DNA of 64,000 bases from Shewanella sp. KT0246 (lineage in GTDB: Bacteria > Pseudomonadota > Gammaproteobacteria > Enterobacterales > Shewanellaceae), in contig NZ_BPEV01000012.1 of assembly GCF_019654955.1 (NCBI RefSeq), positions 1 to 64,000 on the forward strand, written 5' to 3'. A model generated the notes under the pieces. The model searched no databases, was not told the DNA's origin, and was given only the letters and a program-made list of their open reading frames with translations. Position 1 is the stretch's first letter; each line of letters opens with the position of its first letter. A program made the translations under genes and the position numbers. Shown piece after piece: positions 36,875 through 46,903 of the stretch.

Positions 36875-39502
36875 ATGAAAAAGGCAAATAGGGTTATCGC
36901 AAGGAAGCAATTAACGTTGCCACTGCAAATCATCGCCGTATTGGTTGGACTGTCTGCTTGCTCGGATGATGATAAAAAGGCTATCCCAACTGAAGTTGAG
37001 TCAGATCAACAAGTGGTAGTGAAAGTTGCACAAACAAATGAAGATGCTATCACAATGGAAAATAACATTGATATTTGGCCTACCTTAGATATTCCGTTAG
37101 CAAAAGACGCTGAACTTGAGGCGCGTATTTCTAAGTTAATGGATAAGATGACTTTAGATCAAAAAATTGCCCAAATGATCCAACCAGAAATTCGCGACAT
37201 CACTGTTGAAGATATGCGTAAATATGGTTTTGGTTCTTACTTGAATGGTGGTGGTGCGTATCCCAATGATGATAAACACGCGACACCTGCTGATTGGATT
37301 AAATTAGCTGAAGATATGTATCAAGCCTCAATGGATGACAGCCTTGATGGCATCGCGATTCCAACAATGTGGGGAACGGATGCGGTACATGGTCACAACA
37401 ACGTGATTGGCGCGACTTTATTCCCACATAACATTGGTTTAGGTGCAGCGAATAATCCTGAACTTATTCGAGATATTGCCGCGATTACCGCTAAAGAAGT
37501 GATGGTTACCGGTATTGATTGGGTGTTTGCACCAACAGTTGCAGTGGTACGTGATGATCGCTGGGGACGAACGTATGAAGGTTATTCAGAAGATCCTCGC
37601 ATTGTGAAAGCGTATTCGCACTCAATTGTAGAAGGTTTACAGGGTAAGGTTGGTGATGACTTTTTATCTGATCAACATGTTATTTCTACCGTTAAGCACT
37701 TTTTAGGTGATGGCGGTACCGAGAAGGGCATCGATCAAGGCCAGAACATGGACTCTGAACAAGAGTTATTTGATATTCATGCTCAGGGGTATGTCGGTGG
37801 ATTAACCGCTGGTGCACAAACTGTCATGGCATCATTTAACAGCTGGCAAGGCAAAAAAATTCATGGCGAGAAGTATCTGCTGAATGATGTACTAAAAGAC
37901 AAAATGGGTTTTGATGGTTTTGTAGTTGGTGATTGGAATGGTCATGGCCAAGTTGATGGTTGTACAAATGAATCTTGTGCCCAAGCTGCAAATGCTGGTT
38001 TAGATGTATTTATGGTACCAACAAGTGCTTGGAAGCCATTATATGAAAACACGATTGCACAAGTAAAAAGCGGTGAAATTACTCAAGCTCGAGTTGATGA
38101 CGCGGTTCGCCGTATTTTAAGAGTTAAGTTCCGCGCTGGTTTATTTGAAAAACCAAGCCCAGCTAACCGTGCTATTTCAGGTAAAACTGAATTAATTGGC
38201 GCCAAAGCACATCGTGATGTCGCAAGACAAGCTGTGCGTGAATCATTAGTGCTATTGAAAAATAACGCTAATATTTTACCGCTAGCACCTAATTCTAAAG
38301 TTCTTGTTGCTGGTGATGCTGCGGACAACATTGGTAAACAGTCAGGTGGCTGGAGTATTACTTGGCAGGGTACGGATAACTTAAACGAAGACTTCCCTGG
38401 CGCAACGTCTATTTATGCTGGTATTGAGCAAACAGTCAATGCGGCTGGCGGACAAGCTTGGTTAAGTGTTGATGGCCAATTTGAAGCCGTGAATAAACCC
38501 GACGTTGCGATTGTAGTATTTGGTGAAGAGCCCTACGCTGAAGGTAACGGTGATATTGATAACCTTGAATATCAGCGTGGTGATAAGCGTGATTTAGCCT
38601 TGCTAAACTCTTTTAAGTCACAGGGTATTCCAGTTGTTTCAGTCTTTATCAGTGGTCGCCCTATGTGGGTTAACCCTGAATTGAATGCATCAGATGCCTT
38701 TGTTGCTGCATGGTTACCGGGTACTGAAGGTGACGGTGTTGCTCAAGTATTATTTTCAAATGTTGATGGCAAAGTGAATGCTGACTTTGTCGGTAAGCTT
38801 TCATTCTCATGGCCAACGACACCGCAGCAAACCACAGTCAATGTGAATGATGAAAATTACCAGCCATTATTTGCCTATGGATATGGTCTTAAATACGGTG
38901 AAAAAAGCCAAGTTTCCGATAGTCTTTCAGAAGATAACTTTGCATCTGAAGCCAAACTTGAGCCGTTAGCTTTATTTGAACGTGCAGTGAAAGCGCCATG
39001 GAAATTGATTATTGGTACTGAGAGCACAATGGACACTGTAAGTAGCAGTATTCAACAGAATGATGCATTGACCCTAAGAACCTTTGATAAAGCTGTTCAA
39101 GAAGATGCTCGTTTGGTTAACTTTAACGGCACAGGTCTGGGTTTTGTTGGCTTAATCAGTAACTTCCCGCGTGACTTACGAGCTTATTCAAACAGTAATG
39201 CTGCCTTATCTGTTTTAATCAAAACCACCAATAAGGTTGAAAAACCTGTCATGCTGGGTGTTGCGTGTGATAGAGATTGCCGCGCAGATGTTGATATTGC
39301 TGGTGCTTTAAATTCTTCAGTTGGTGATTGGCAAACCATTAGTGTTGATTTGAAATGCTTTGCTAACCAGCAAGTTGACTTCGGTAATATTAATACGCCT
39401 TTCTATTTGGCAACCGATGGTAAAGCTGAAATTAACTTCAGTGATTTATTAATTGTTCCAAATGCGGCAGATGACGCCACGATTACCTGTCCAGCTTCAT
39501 AA
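36875..39502 (+). CDS. GH3 exo-beta-glucanase, lipoprotein (ExoP-like)
   Basis: About 875 residues. A lipoprotein signal peptide with lipobox LSAC (Cys29) anchors it to a membrane. The GH3 catalytic domain has KHFLGDGGTEKGIDQG and the nucleophile D353 (VVGDWNGHG). After the second GH3 domain a ~170-residue C-terminal domain follows, starting near ERAVKAPWKL, like that of the marine exo-1,3/1,4-beta-glucanase ExoP. I chose the ATG at 36875, where the signal peptide begins and aagg lies 9 bases upstream; a GTG at 36803 would add 24 residues. The gene starts about 90 bases after the permease gene and is probably cotranscribed. Confidence 0.88.
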   Translation: MKKANRVIARKQLTLPLQIIAVLVGLSACSDDDKKAIPTEVESDQQVVVKVAQTNEDAITMENNIDIWPTLDIPLAKDAELEARISKLMDKMTLDQKIAQMIQPEIRDITVEDMRKYGFGSYLNGGGAYPNDDKHATPADWIKLAEDMYQASMDDSLDGIAIPTMWGTDAVHGHNNVIGATLFPHNIGLGAANNPELIRDIAAITAKEVMVTGIDWVFAPTVAVVRDDRWGRTYEGYSEDPRIVKAYSHSIVEGLQGKVGDDFLSDQHVISTVKHFLGDGGTEKGIDQGQNMDSEQELFDIHAQGYVGGLTAGAQTVMASFNSWQGKKIHGEKYLLNDVLKDKMGFDGFVVGDWNGHGQVDGCTNESCAQAANAGLDVFMVPTSAWKPLYENTIAQVKSGEITQARVDDAVRRILRVKFRAGLFEKPSPANRAISGKTELIGAKAHRDVARQAVRESLVLLKNNANILPLAPNSKVLVAGDAADNIGKQSGGWSITWQGTDNLNEDFPGATSIYAGIEQTVNAAGGQAWLSVDGQFEAVNKPDVAIVVFGEEPYAEGNGDIDNLEYQRGDKRDLALLNSFKSQGIPVVSVFISGRPMWVNPELNASDAFVAAWLPGTEGDGVAQVLFSNVDGKVNADFVGKLSFSWPTTPQQTTVNVNDENYQPLFAYGYGLKYGEKSQVSDSLSEDNFASEAKLEPLALFERAVKAPWKLIIGTESTMDTVSSSIQQNDALTLRTFDKAVQEDARLVNFNGTGLGFVGLISNFPRDLRAYSNSNAALSVLIKTTNKVEKPVMLGVACDRDCRADVDIAGALNSSVGDWQTISVDLKCFANQQVDFGNINTPFYLATDGKAEINFSDLLIVPNAADDATITCPAS

Positions 39503-39511
39503 CTAACCTTG

Positions 39512-39542
39512 CTACTTGGCTAGAAATTGGCTAGCCAAGTAG
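39512..39542 (+). terminator. Hairpin between GH3 and GH16 genes
   Basis: A perfect 12-bp stem (ctacttggctag with ctagccaagtag) and a 7-nt loop, followed by gtcttta. The T-run is poor, so it may be a partial terminator or an mRNA-stability element rather than a full stop before GH16. Confidence 0.5.
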
Positions 39543-39638
39543 GTCTTTACTCCTGCACTGCTGTGAACTTGCAATTAACTTTGTAAGGGATTTTGTTGGA
39601 TTTTTTTCAAGATTTTTTGCTATTTCCTTGGGGGGAAA

Positions 39639-41717
39639 ATGAAAAAATTACCACCAGTTTTAACTCTCACTAGTGTTAGTGCTTTAGCTGCATTGTTAAT
39701 CGCTTGCGGTTCAGACAATACATCAGAGGAGGTTGTAAATGATACCGCAGCCGCTGATAACAGTGTTGAACAACCACAAGAAAGTCCTTGGACGCTTATT
39801 TGGAGCGACGAGTTTGATGGGACTGCGATTGACTTAGATAAATGGAATCTCGCCCACAATTGTTATGGTGGCGGTAATCAAGAACATCAGTGTTATACCC
39901 AACGGGATGAAAACAGTAAGGTCGCTGACGGTTTATTGGTTATCACTGCAGAACGTGAAGATTTCAGTGGTCCAGCCGTTGCCTTGGGCGATCCTAATTA
40001 TGATGCTGCAGACACTTCTAAACAGCAGCCATATACTTCGGCGCGATTAGATTCGACTAATAAAGGAGATTGGAAATACGGCCGCTTTGAAATCCGCGCC
40101 AAAATGCCACAGGGTCAAGGTACTTGGCCTGCAATCTGGATGTTACCGACAGACTGGGTTTATGGTCCTTGGGCAGGATCCGGTGAAATCGATATTATGG
40201 AGGCGGTAAACCTGAAAGTGGTCACAGAAGGCTCTGAACCTGAAGCTAAAGTGCATGGCACTTTGCATTACGGTAAAGCGTGGCCAGGCAATGTTTACTC
40301 AGGTGCTGAGTATACATTGCCAGAAGGCGCTAACCCTGCTGATGATTTTCATGTCTACGCCCTTGAATGGGAAAAAGATGAAATTCGCTGGTACGTTGAT
40401 GATGTTCACTTTGCTACACAGCGCTCAACAGGTTGGTATAGCCAATACACAGACAGCGATGGCAATCTACAAAATGCCTTGGAAGATGGCCCATACAATC
40501 AATCATTTCATATGATTTTGAATTTGGCTGTCGGTGGTACTTGGGCTGCAAATGTCAATAATACGGGGGTAGATGAAAGTGTATTCCCACAAACTTTAGA
40601 AGTTGATTATGTACGTGTTTATGAGTGCAGTGTTTCGCCTGAAACTGGACAAGGTTGTGCTTCTATAGATGAAGCAGCAGCAGAAGTGGTCGAAGGACAT
40701 TTAGCACCAGAAATTAGCACACCATCAACAGATATTGGTGCAGGTCCTGAGTTCATTATGTACAACGATGCCCTAGCTGAAGGGTTGAGTTTAGACAGCT
40801 ATAACCCAGATAATTCAGTGACGTTAACCTCAGTTCAGGTTGAAGACCGTGGTGAAGTACTTCAATTGGATAAAGTGGGTGCAACGGGTAACGCGTATTT
40901 TGCTTACCCGCCAACAGCAGACTTGTCCCACTGGTCAGCTAACGGTGTTTTGGTATTTGATTTAAACGTGATGAGCACTGACAACGATGTCGATTTGTTG
41001 GTCAAAATTGACAGTGGTTGGCCTAATGTCAGTGATACTAATGTTGAACTACCTGCGTTAAATACTTGGACAGAAATTCGCTTACCGATTGATGAACTTG
41101 TAGCAAGTGGTAATCAATTTTCACCGGGTAGTTTTGCTGATTTAGCATCCGTTTCAAATCCATTTGTTATCGAGCCATTGGGTAATATGAGTTTGCAAAT
41201 TGATAATGTGCGTTATGAATATGATGTGGCACAAACAGATGAACTGATTGTATATGATGATGCTGTCAAAGCGCCTTTTGAAATTGGTCATTATGCGGCA
41301 ACAGGGAGTGTCGGGATTGAGCAAGTTGATGTGGGCGGTGATAACGGATTAGTAAGTCAATTTAGTTTCAATACAAACGAAGCGGTGGTTTATTTTCAAA
41401 GTCCTAATTTTCAACAAGATGTGAGTAGTTTTAATTTTGTTGAATTTGACTTAAATGTCACCACAGATCCCAGAGAAGTTCGAGACTTTAATATCAAAAT
41501 TGATTGCGGACACCCTTGTAGTTCGGGAGATTTTGCTATCAATGCACCAGCAGTAGGCGCATGGACTCACTATAAAGTAGCCTTAGCAGATGTAGTAGCC
41601 AATACTGGTTCTAGTTTAGATTTAACCAAAGTTGATACGCCTTTAGTTGTTTTCCCTGCATGGGGAAATCAAAATGGTGTGGTCATGCAAGTTGATAACG
41701 TCATGCTGACTAAATAA
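39639..41717 (+). CDS. GH16 endo-beta-1,3-glucanase (laminarinase-type), lipoprotein
   Basis: A 692-residue lipoprotein (lipobox LIAC, Cys23). The GH16 catalytic domain covers about 45-330, with the catalytic ExDxxE as E183-I-D185-I-M-E188 and family strands WSDEFDGTAID and WPAIWMLPTD. Two tandem beta-rich C-terminal domains follow (about 365-525 and 540-692), each beginning with an YxDAxxxx-type segment and ending in QIDNVRYE or QVDNVMLT; they may bind glucan. The enzyme should cut laminarin or mixed-linkage glucan on the cell surface. A gggggaaa site lies before the ATG. Confidence 0.9.
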   Translation: MKKLPPVLTLTSVSALAALLIACGSDNTSEEVVNDTAAADNSVEQPQESPWTLIWSDEFDGTAIDLDKWNLAHNCYGGGNQEHQCYTQRDENSKVADGLLVITAEREDFSGPAVALGDPNYDAADTSKQQPYTSARLDSTNKGDWKYGRFEIRAKMPQGQGTWPAIWMLPTDWVYGPWAGSGEIDIMEAVNLKVVTEGSEPEAKVHGTLHYGKAWPGNVYSGAEYTLPEGANPADDFHVYALEWEKDEIRWYVDDVHFATQRSTGWYSQYTDSDGNLQNALEDGPYNQSFHMILNLAVGGTWAANVNNTGVDESVFPQTLEVDYVRVYECSVSPETGQGCASIDEAAAEVVEGHLAPEISTPSTDIGAGPEFIMYNDALAEGLSLDSYNPDNSVTLTSVQVEDRGEVLQLDKVGATGNAYFAYPPTADLSHWSANGVLVFDLNVMSTDNDVDLLVKIDSGWPNVSDTNVELPALNTWTEIRLPIDELVASGNQFSPGSFADLASVSNPFVIEPLGNMSLQIDNVRYEYDVAQTDELIVYDDAVKAPFEIGHYAATGSVGIEQVDVGGDNGLVSQFSFNTNEAVVYFQSPNFQQDVSSFNFVEFDLNVTTDPREVRDFNIKIDCGHPCSSGDFAINAPAVGAWTHYKVALADVVANTGSSLDLTKVDTPLVVFPAWGNQNGVVMQVDNVMLTK

Positions 41718-42093
41718 CTTGAACTTGGTTTAAGGCGTATTATTTAATCCTAGTTGGGTTTTAACAGTTTGAATACGAATGCAGTCAAGGCGTTGAGGGT
41801 TTTATGCTCATCGTTCTTGGCTTACTATCAAACTGAGGTTACAAATAAGTAACAATGGTGTGTTTGTTATTTAGGTTCGAATACGTAAATTAGGAATTTT
41901 TTATATAAGTGCATTCATACAAATGAATTTGTACAAGTACATTTATATAAGTGGATTCATATAAGTAATTTTAATAGGCAGTTTTTAATGTCTAAGACAA
42001 ACTAAATAGTTATAAATCTTTAATACAGTCAATGGCATAATGTGAGCTGATTATTTTCTGGCTTAAAAGTCAGTATTTTCTAAGGAATGACCT
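41718..42093. other. Non-coding stretch with short imperfect repeats
   Basis: No gene or clear terminator. Between about 41900 and 41970 the AT-rich sequence repeats variants of catttatataagtg and attcatataagt. Confidence 0.4.
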
Positions 42094-42912
42094 TTGACAA
42101 TTAAAGCATTAGAACAACAAATTAGTTTAACTAAAGCACAACTAGATATCGTGATTGCCATTGCTAGACAAGCAGGCGATGCCATTATGCAAGTGTATTC
42201 GACACCTGACTTGCAAGTAGAGCAAAAACAGGATGACAGCCCGGTAACAGCGGCTGATATCGCCAGCCACAATGTGATTGTGGGCGAGCTTGAAAAATAT
42301 TTTGCTGATATTCCAGTGATGAGCGAAGAAGCTGCGGATATTGACTGGGACGTACGTAAAACATGGGCCACTTACTGGTTAATCGATCCATTAGATGGCA
42401 CCAAAGAGTTTATTAAACGTAATGGTGAGTTTACCGTCAATATTGCGCTTATTCATCAAGGTAAAGCGGTTGCAGGTGTTGTTTACGCCCCCGTTTTAGA
42501 TAAATGTTATTCAGGAATAGTAGGTCAAGGAGCTTGGCTTGAAAGTGATAATACGCAACAAGTATTGGATATCAGTGAGCAACCCATTAATGCTAAACCT
42601 ATTGTCGTAGGTAGCCGCTCACATATTAGCCCAGGCCTTGCTGAGTACGTTGCCAATATTGGTGAGCATCAAATGCATAGCGTTGGTAGTTCGCTTAAGT
42701 TTTGTTTAGTAGCTGAAGGCAATGCCGATGTTTATCCACGTTTAGGATTAACAAGTGAGTGGGACACTGGAGCTGCGCAAGCCGTATTAGAAAGTGCAGG
42801 TGGTCAGGTGCTTAAATTCCCTGAGTTAACTCCACTTGAGTACAACCAAAAAGAAGATATTTTAAATCCGTATTTTATTGCCGCATCACCTAAATGGTTT
42901 GAGCGTAAATAG
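42094..42912 (+). CDS. cysQ: 3'(2'),5'-bisphosphate nucleotidase CysQ
   Basis: A 272-residue member of the lithium-sensitive inositol-monophosphatase superfamily. Metal-site motifs are DDSPVTAAD (about 49-57), SEEAADI and WLIDPLDGTKEF (about 96-107), with EWDTGAAQAVLESAGG in the last third, as in CysQ. It removes the 3' phosphate of PAP produced during sulfate assimilation. The start is a TTG with taagga 8 bases upstream. It is followed, 150 bases on, by a sugar kinase with no obvious functional link. Confidence 0.88.
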   Translation: MTIKALEQQISLTKAQLDIVIAIARQAGDAIMQVYSTPDLQVEQKQDDSPVTAADIASHNVIVGELEKYFADIPVMSEEAADIDWDVRKTWATYWLIDPLDGTKEFIKRNGEFTVNIALIHQGKAVAGVVYAPVLDKCYSGIVGQGAWLESDNTQQVLDISEQPINAKPIVVGSRSHISPGLAEYVANIGEHQMHSVGSSLKFCLVAEGNADVYPRLGLTSEWDTGAAQAVLESAGGQVLKFPELTPLEYNQKEDILNPYFIAASPKWFERK

Positions 42913-43060
42913 TTTTTGTATCAAGGTTTGATTGAACATCTGAGTGTATTTAAGTCATAGCACACAGTTATTTCATCAAGGATACAGGCTTTACACAATC
43001 AAGATTGCAGCACCAAATGCGTATTTAGCTACAAATTATAATTAAATGGAGAGAGAAGTT

Positions 43061-43966
43061 ATGATGCGCATGGGTGTTGACCTTGGCGGGACAAAAATTG
43101 AGTTAGTGGCGTTAGCGGAAGATGGCAGTGAGCTGTTTCGTAAACGTGTTCCTACTCCTAAAAATTATCCAGGCACTCTAGATGCCATTATAGGTTTAGT
43201 GGATGAAGCCGAAGCTGAAACTAAACAAAAAGGTTCTGTTGGTGTTGGGATCCCTGGTGTGGTTTCTCCTTTTACAGGCTTAGTTAAAAACTCAAACTCG
43301 ACTTGGATTAATGGTCATCCATTAGATAAAGATTTAAGCGCTCGACTTGATAGAGAAGTTCGCGTGGCAAATGATGCTAACTGTTTTGCGGTTTCTGAAG
43401 CTGTGGATGGCGCTGCAGCGGGCAAAGGTGTGGTCTTTGGCGTTATCATTGGCACGGGTTGTGGCGGCGGACTATCGATAAATGGTCGAGTTCATGGTGG
43501 CGGTAATGGTATCGCAGGTGAGTGGGGACATAATCCACTACCTTGGATGACATCTGATGAATTTAATTCGACTTCATGCTTTTGTGGCAATAAAGATTGT
43601 ATTGAAACCTTTATTTCAGGTACTGGCTGGGTTCGTGATTTTCGCCGTGCAGGCGGTGAAGCGGATAGTGGCATTCAAATTTCTCAAATGATGTCAGAAG
43701 GACATCCGTTAGCCACACAAGCATTTGTGCGCTATATCGATCGTTTAGCGCGCTCACTAGCACATTTGATTAATATGATTGACCCTGATGTGATTGTTTT
43801 AGGTGGCGGGGTTTCAAACATTGATGCCATTTATAACGAACTACCAAAAGTATTGCCTAAATATGTCGTCGGACGAGAGTGCGATACCATTGTGGTTAAA
43901 AACCAATTTGGCGCTTCTTCAGGTGTTCGTGGCGCTGCTTGGCTTTGGGGCAAAAACGAACATTAA
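43061..43966 (+). CDS. mak: ROK-family fructokinase (Mak-like)
   Basis: About 301 residues. It begins [11 protein letters not shown] (phosphate-1 motif) and has [17 protein letters not shown], the catalytic-loop segment [12 protein letters not shown], and the zinc motif with Cys residues in [19 protein letters not shown]. These stretches agree very closely with E. coli Mak, which phosphorylates fructose and, weakly, other hexoses. I chose ATG 43061 after ggagagagaa; the next codon is also ATG, and one at 43046 has no site. Glucokinase-like use on sugars freed by the nearby glucanases is possible. Confidence 0.8.
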   Translation: MMRMGVDLGGTKIELVALAEDGSELFRKRVPTPKNYPGTLDAIIGLVDEAEAETKQKGSVGVGIPGVVSPFTGLVKNSNSTWINGHPLDKDLSARLDREVRVANDANCFAVSEAVDGAAAGKGVVFGVIIGTGCGGGLSINGRVHGGGNGIAGEWGHNPLPWMTSDEFNSTSCFCGNKDCIETFISGTGWVRDFRRAGGEADSGIQISQMMSEGHPLATQAFVRYIDRLARSLAHLINMIDPDVIVLGGGVSNIDAIYNELPKVLPKYVVGRECDTIVVKNQFGASSGVRGAAWLWGKNEH

Positions 43967-43998
43967 ATTACAGTTTAAAATGTTTGAAAAAATATTTA

Positions 43999-44024
43999 AC
44001 GGCGCTTTTTAGCGTCGTTTTTTA
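43999..44024 (+). terminator. Terminator after mak
   Basis: An 8-bp stem (acggcgct with agcgtcgt, one G-U) with a tttt loop and a run of T residues. Confidence 0.88.
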
Positions 44025-44141
44025 TTGTGAAATTGATGATTAAAGTGATTGATATCTGCTTATTTTCGCAATCTACTTCAACAGTCGATACAATAGGGGA
44101 ATTCCACTTTAGCTAACTCTAATTGAGCAGATTAACAGCAG

Positions 44142-44930
44142 ATGAAATTGATGTTTTGGTTTAAAAAAGTCCTGTCGCAATTTGTCATGCCAGTTCCATT
44201 TATATTGATATGCTTATTTGTTGCGCTTTTTATATGGCGTTTTAAAGCTAAAAAACTCAAATCATTTGGTCAGTTCTGTTTAGCGATGGGGTTATCGGTT
44301 TTAATGCTATTGAGTAACTCTTTTATATCTGCCAATCTCGCAGAAAGTTTAGAGTCTAGATACCCTGTAAATGAACTCCCTCTAACACAAATAAATCAAG
44401 ATGCATGTTATGTGATGGTGCTAGGTTCAGGACATCGCGAAAAGCAAAACATCAGCGCGGTGCAGCAATTATCATCTACGGCATTATCTAGACTTTCAGA
44501 AGGGATTAGACAGCTTAAGCTGGCTGGTAGTCACTGTACTTTAGTTGTCAGTGGTTGGAGCGGTGGGCTAACTCCAACTCCTCATGCTGTGATCATGAGA
44601 CAAGCTGCCATTGAACTTGGTGTTGCTGCTGACAACATCGTTATTTTTCCTGATGCGCTAGATACCATTGAAGAGGCACAATCGATGAAATCGCTTGTGG
44701 GTAACACCCCATTTATTTTAGTGACTTCAGCAACTCATATGCCTCGCTCAATGATGATTTTTACCACCAATAAGCTTTATCCCGTTGCCGCACCCACTAA
44801 CTTTCTAAGTTCGCTAGGGTACTGGTGGCGATTCAGTGCAGAAAATTTATTTATCTCTCAGCGCGCGATTCACGAATATGTCGGTATGCTTTGGATAAAT
44901 GTTAAAGGGCTCATCACCAATGTCTTATGA
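44142..44930 (+). CDS. ElyC/SanA/YdcF-family envelope protein (DUF218)
   Basis: A 262-residue inner-membrane protein. Two membrane segments lie near 12-32 and 42-62; the DUF218 domain follows with YVMVLGSGH (about 89-97), VVSGWSGGLTPTPHA, DTIEEAQSM and LVTSATHMPRSMMIF. E. coli ElyC is needed for peptidoglycan synthesis at low temperature through its effect on the lipid carrier. Its stop overlaps the start of the DUF2982 gene, so the two are coupled. Confidence 0.85.
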   Translation: MKLMFWFKKVLSQFVMPVPFILICLFVALFIWRFKAKKLKSFGQFCLAMGLSVLMLLSNSFISANLAESLESRYPVNELPLTQINQDACYVMVLGSGHREKQNISAVQQLSSTALSRLSEGIRQLKLAGSHCTLVVSGWSGGLTPTPHAVIMRQAAIELGVAADNIVIFPDALDTIEEAQSMKSLVGNTPFILVTSATHMPRSMMIFTTNKLYPVAAPTNFLSSLGYWWRFSAENLFISQRAIHEYVGMLWINVKGLITNVL

Positions 44931-45648
44931 AACACCTGAAACTGATAATCAGACCAACAAAAACAAAGGTCCAAACCAACAGACTACAAAAACACAGCTG
45001 ATTAGTCCTTATGGCAAACGAAATGGCATAACACTCAGTGTGTTTGGCGCGATAGCGCTGTTTATCAGCCTTATTTTATTTATTAATGCTAAAAGCTTGT
45101 TTGGTATTGGCATTGTGTTATTTGGTTTCGGCAGTGTGAGCATAATTTTAGGTATCGCCAAAATTAATCAGCCTAAAGCCAGTTTTAAACTTACTGAGAC
45201 AGGGCTAGATTTTTTTCACCAACGGGGCACAGTTCATATTGGTTGGGACAATATTCAAAGAGTGGATGTGTCACGGGTCACTCAAAATCTTGAGTTAATT
45301 GAACTACCCTACATTGGGTTTAAATTAAAACGAATAAACCCCATTCTTGATTGTATTTCACCGCGTTTGGCAACGGGTTTATTAACAGAGCAACGTCCAT
45401 TGCTCATGACTGCTGCAACCCAAGATGAAGACTTACAGAGTTTAGAAACCTATTTAGGGGCCGAGTTTACGCCACTTGTAGTCAATGGGGATAGGTATCG
45501 TGGAGTGTTAGCAATGTTCGGGCATCGTTGCCAAACATTAGAGAGTCACTTAGGATTTCATCTTTATATTTCAATAGATAGCCTTGATAGACCACCCGCA
45601 GAGTTTGTTGAGCTATTACGCGAGTGGCAACAAGAGCATTTACTTTAA
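44920..45648 (+). CDS. DUF2982 membrane protein
   Basis: About 242 residues. A hydrophilic N-terminus rich in Asn, Gln and Lys is followed by two close membrane segments (about 38-58 and 64-82) and a soluble domain with HIGWDNIQRVDVSR and LESHLGFHLYIS. It belongs to DUF2982, found in Shewanella and relatives; function unknown. I chose the ATG at 44920, which overlaps the upstream stop by 11 bases; another ATG-free start further up is not needed. Confidence 0.75.
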   Translation: MSYETPETDNQTNKNKGPNQQTTKTQLISPYGKRNGITLSVFGAIALFISLILFINAKSLFGIGIVLFGFGSVSIILGIAKINQPKASFKLTETGLDFFHQRGTVHIGWDNIQRVDVSRVTQNLELIELPYIGFKLKRINPILDCISPRLATGLLTEQRPLLMTAATQDEDLQSLETYLGAEFTPLVVNGDRYRGVLAMFGHRCQTLESHLGFHLYISIDSLDRPPAEFVELLREWQQEHLL

Positions 45649-45734
45649 TAGAGTTAACTTCAGTAAGGCTTACTTCAATAAGCCCATTGAGCTTAAGCTA
45701 TTTAGTTTATGGCAGATAGCTCATGGCAGATAGC

Positions 45735-46163
45735 CTACACACTAACTGCAGAAAGCTGTGGGCTTTCAGCTGGTTCATCAGAAGGACTGACGACTTTTTC
45801 ATTTAGCAAGCTGTTGTGCTCTAAGCTTTCATCATAGGCTTTGCGGTAACCAATAAACTGGCCGTTATCTAAGATTTCCATACGTTTACTGTATACTTCG
45901 CCATCGAAAGTACCTGTGTTAGTGATGGACAGTTTTTCACAGGTGATATTGCCACTCATTAGGCCAGATACTGTAGCTTCAATACAGACTACTCCGCCTG
46001 TTACCACGCCAGAAGGTTCTACTGTTACATTGCCAGATGCGCGAATTTCACCATTGATTTTACCAGCGATGAGCACATCTCCAGCGACTTTTATATTACC
46101 CGTTAATTCACAATCATTAGCGATGAAACTTAAGTTACTGGTAGGGCTTTTTTTACTAAACAT
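45735..46163 (-). CDS. Bactofilin (polymer-forming cytoskeletal protein)
   Basis: A 142-residue bactofilin. The DUF583 core (about 15-110) is a run of short beta-helix rungs rich in Gly, Val and Ile, such as GNIKVAGDVLIAGKINGEI and GVVTGGVVCIEATVSG. Bactofilins assemble without nucleotide into filaments that help place cell-wall or envelope enzymes. I chose ATG 46163 with gagag upstream over an in-frame TTG at 46184. It is convergent with the DUF2982 gene; in the gap, the 11-bp tggcagatagc is repeated in tandem near 45713-45733. Confidence 0.88.
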   Translation of the reverse strand: MFSKKSPTSNLSFIANDCELTGNIKVAGDVLIAGKINGEIRASGNVTVEPSGVVTGGVVCIEATVSGLMSGNITCEKLSITNTGTFDGEVYSKRMEILDNGQFIGYRKAYDESLEHNSLLNEKVVSPSDEPAESPQLSAVSV

Positions 46164-46323
46164 GTAGGCTCTCTTTTTTCGCAAATTAGTCCACTATCAA
46201 TAAGCGACCGAAATGGCTTTATTATAAAATTTAACAATTAATATAACGGCAAATAAAATCAAAAAAAACCATTAAATTTTGACTACCATGTCTTTTTCTG
46301 GCGGATAGTAGAATAAATCACTA

Positions 46324-46818
46324 CTATTCACTGATTTTTGACTCATTGATACTAATTGACGCAGCAGGACAAGGGGATACACAAGCACCGCAGCCTGTAC
46401 ATGCATCGGTATCAACAATGGGTTTAGGCACTTGACCGACAGCCATTTTAAAGCTGATGGCGCGAGGATCGCAGGCATCTTTGCAACTTTGACACCAAAC
46501 ACCTTTATATGTCAGGCAAGAGTCATTAATGATGGCTTTGATCGTCCAAGGAGTAGCTTGAGTAAGATCAAAAATAGGTTCTTTACATACAAGAGCGCAT
46601 TGCTGACAAAAAGTACACTCTTCTTCGGTAAATTTGATTTCAGGGAACCCGCCATCTCCTTTGATTAATACTTTGGTTTCGCATGCATCAATACAAGCAT
46701 TGCAGCGAGTACACTCGTCGGTAAACTCGATTTCTGATTTAACCCATGGTGGCCTTTGTGCATCAAACTTTTTGCGACGAAACAAATTTCTGCGACTGTG
46801 ATTAATTGATTGGCTCAT
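46324..46818 (-). CDS. napF: Ferredoxin-type protein NapF
   Basis: A 164-residue iron-sulfur protein with three [4Fe-4S] motifs: CTRCNACIDAC, CTFCQQCALVC and CTGCGACVSPC, and an additional CQSCKDAC segment before the last. Basic residues begin the protein (HSRRNLFRRKK), as in NapF. NapF helps mature the periplasmic nitrate reductase NapA in the cytoplasm. No other nap gene is nearby; a lone napF is common in Shewanella. Confidence 0.88.
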   Translation of the reverse strand: MSQSINHSRRNLFRRKKFDAQRPPWVKSEIEFTDECTRCNACIDACETKVLIKGDGGFPEIKFTEEECTFCQQCALVCKEPIFDLTQATPWTIKAIINDSCLTYKGVWCQSCKDACDPRAISFKMAVGQVPKPIVDTDACTGCGACVSPCPAASISINESKISE

Positions 46819-46903
46819 ATTTATTCCGATGACACTGATGTCGTAGTTTGACTATTACTTTAACGAACTCTTGATTTAACTTCAGAGCGATTGATTGCAC
46901 TTT

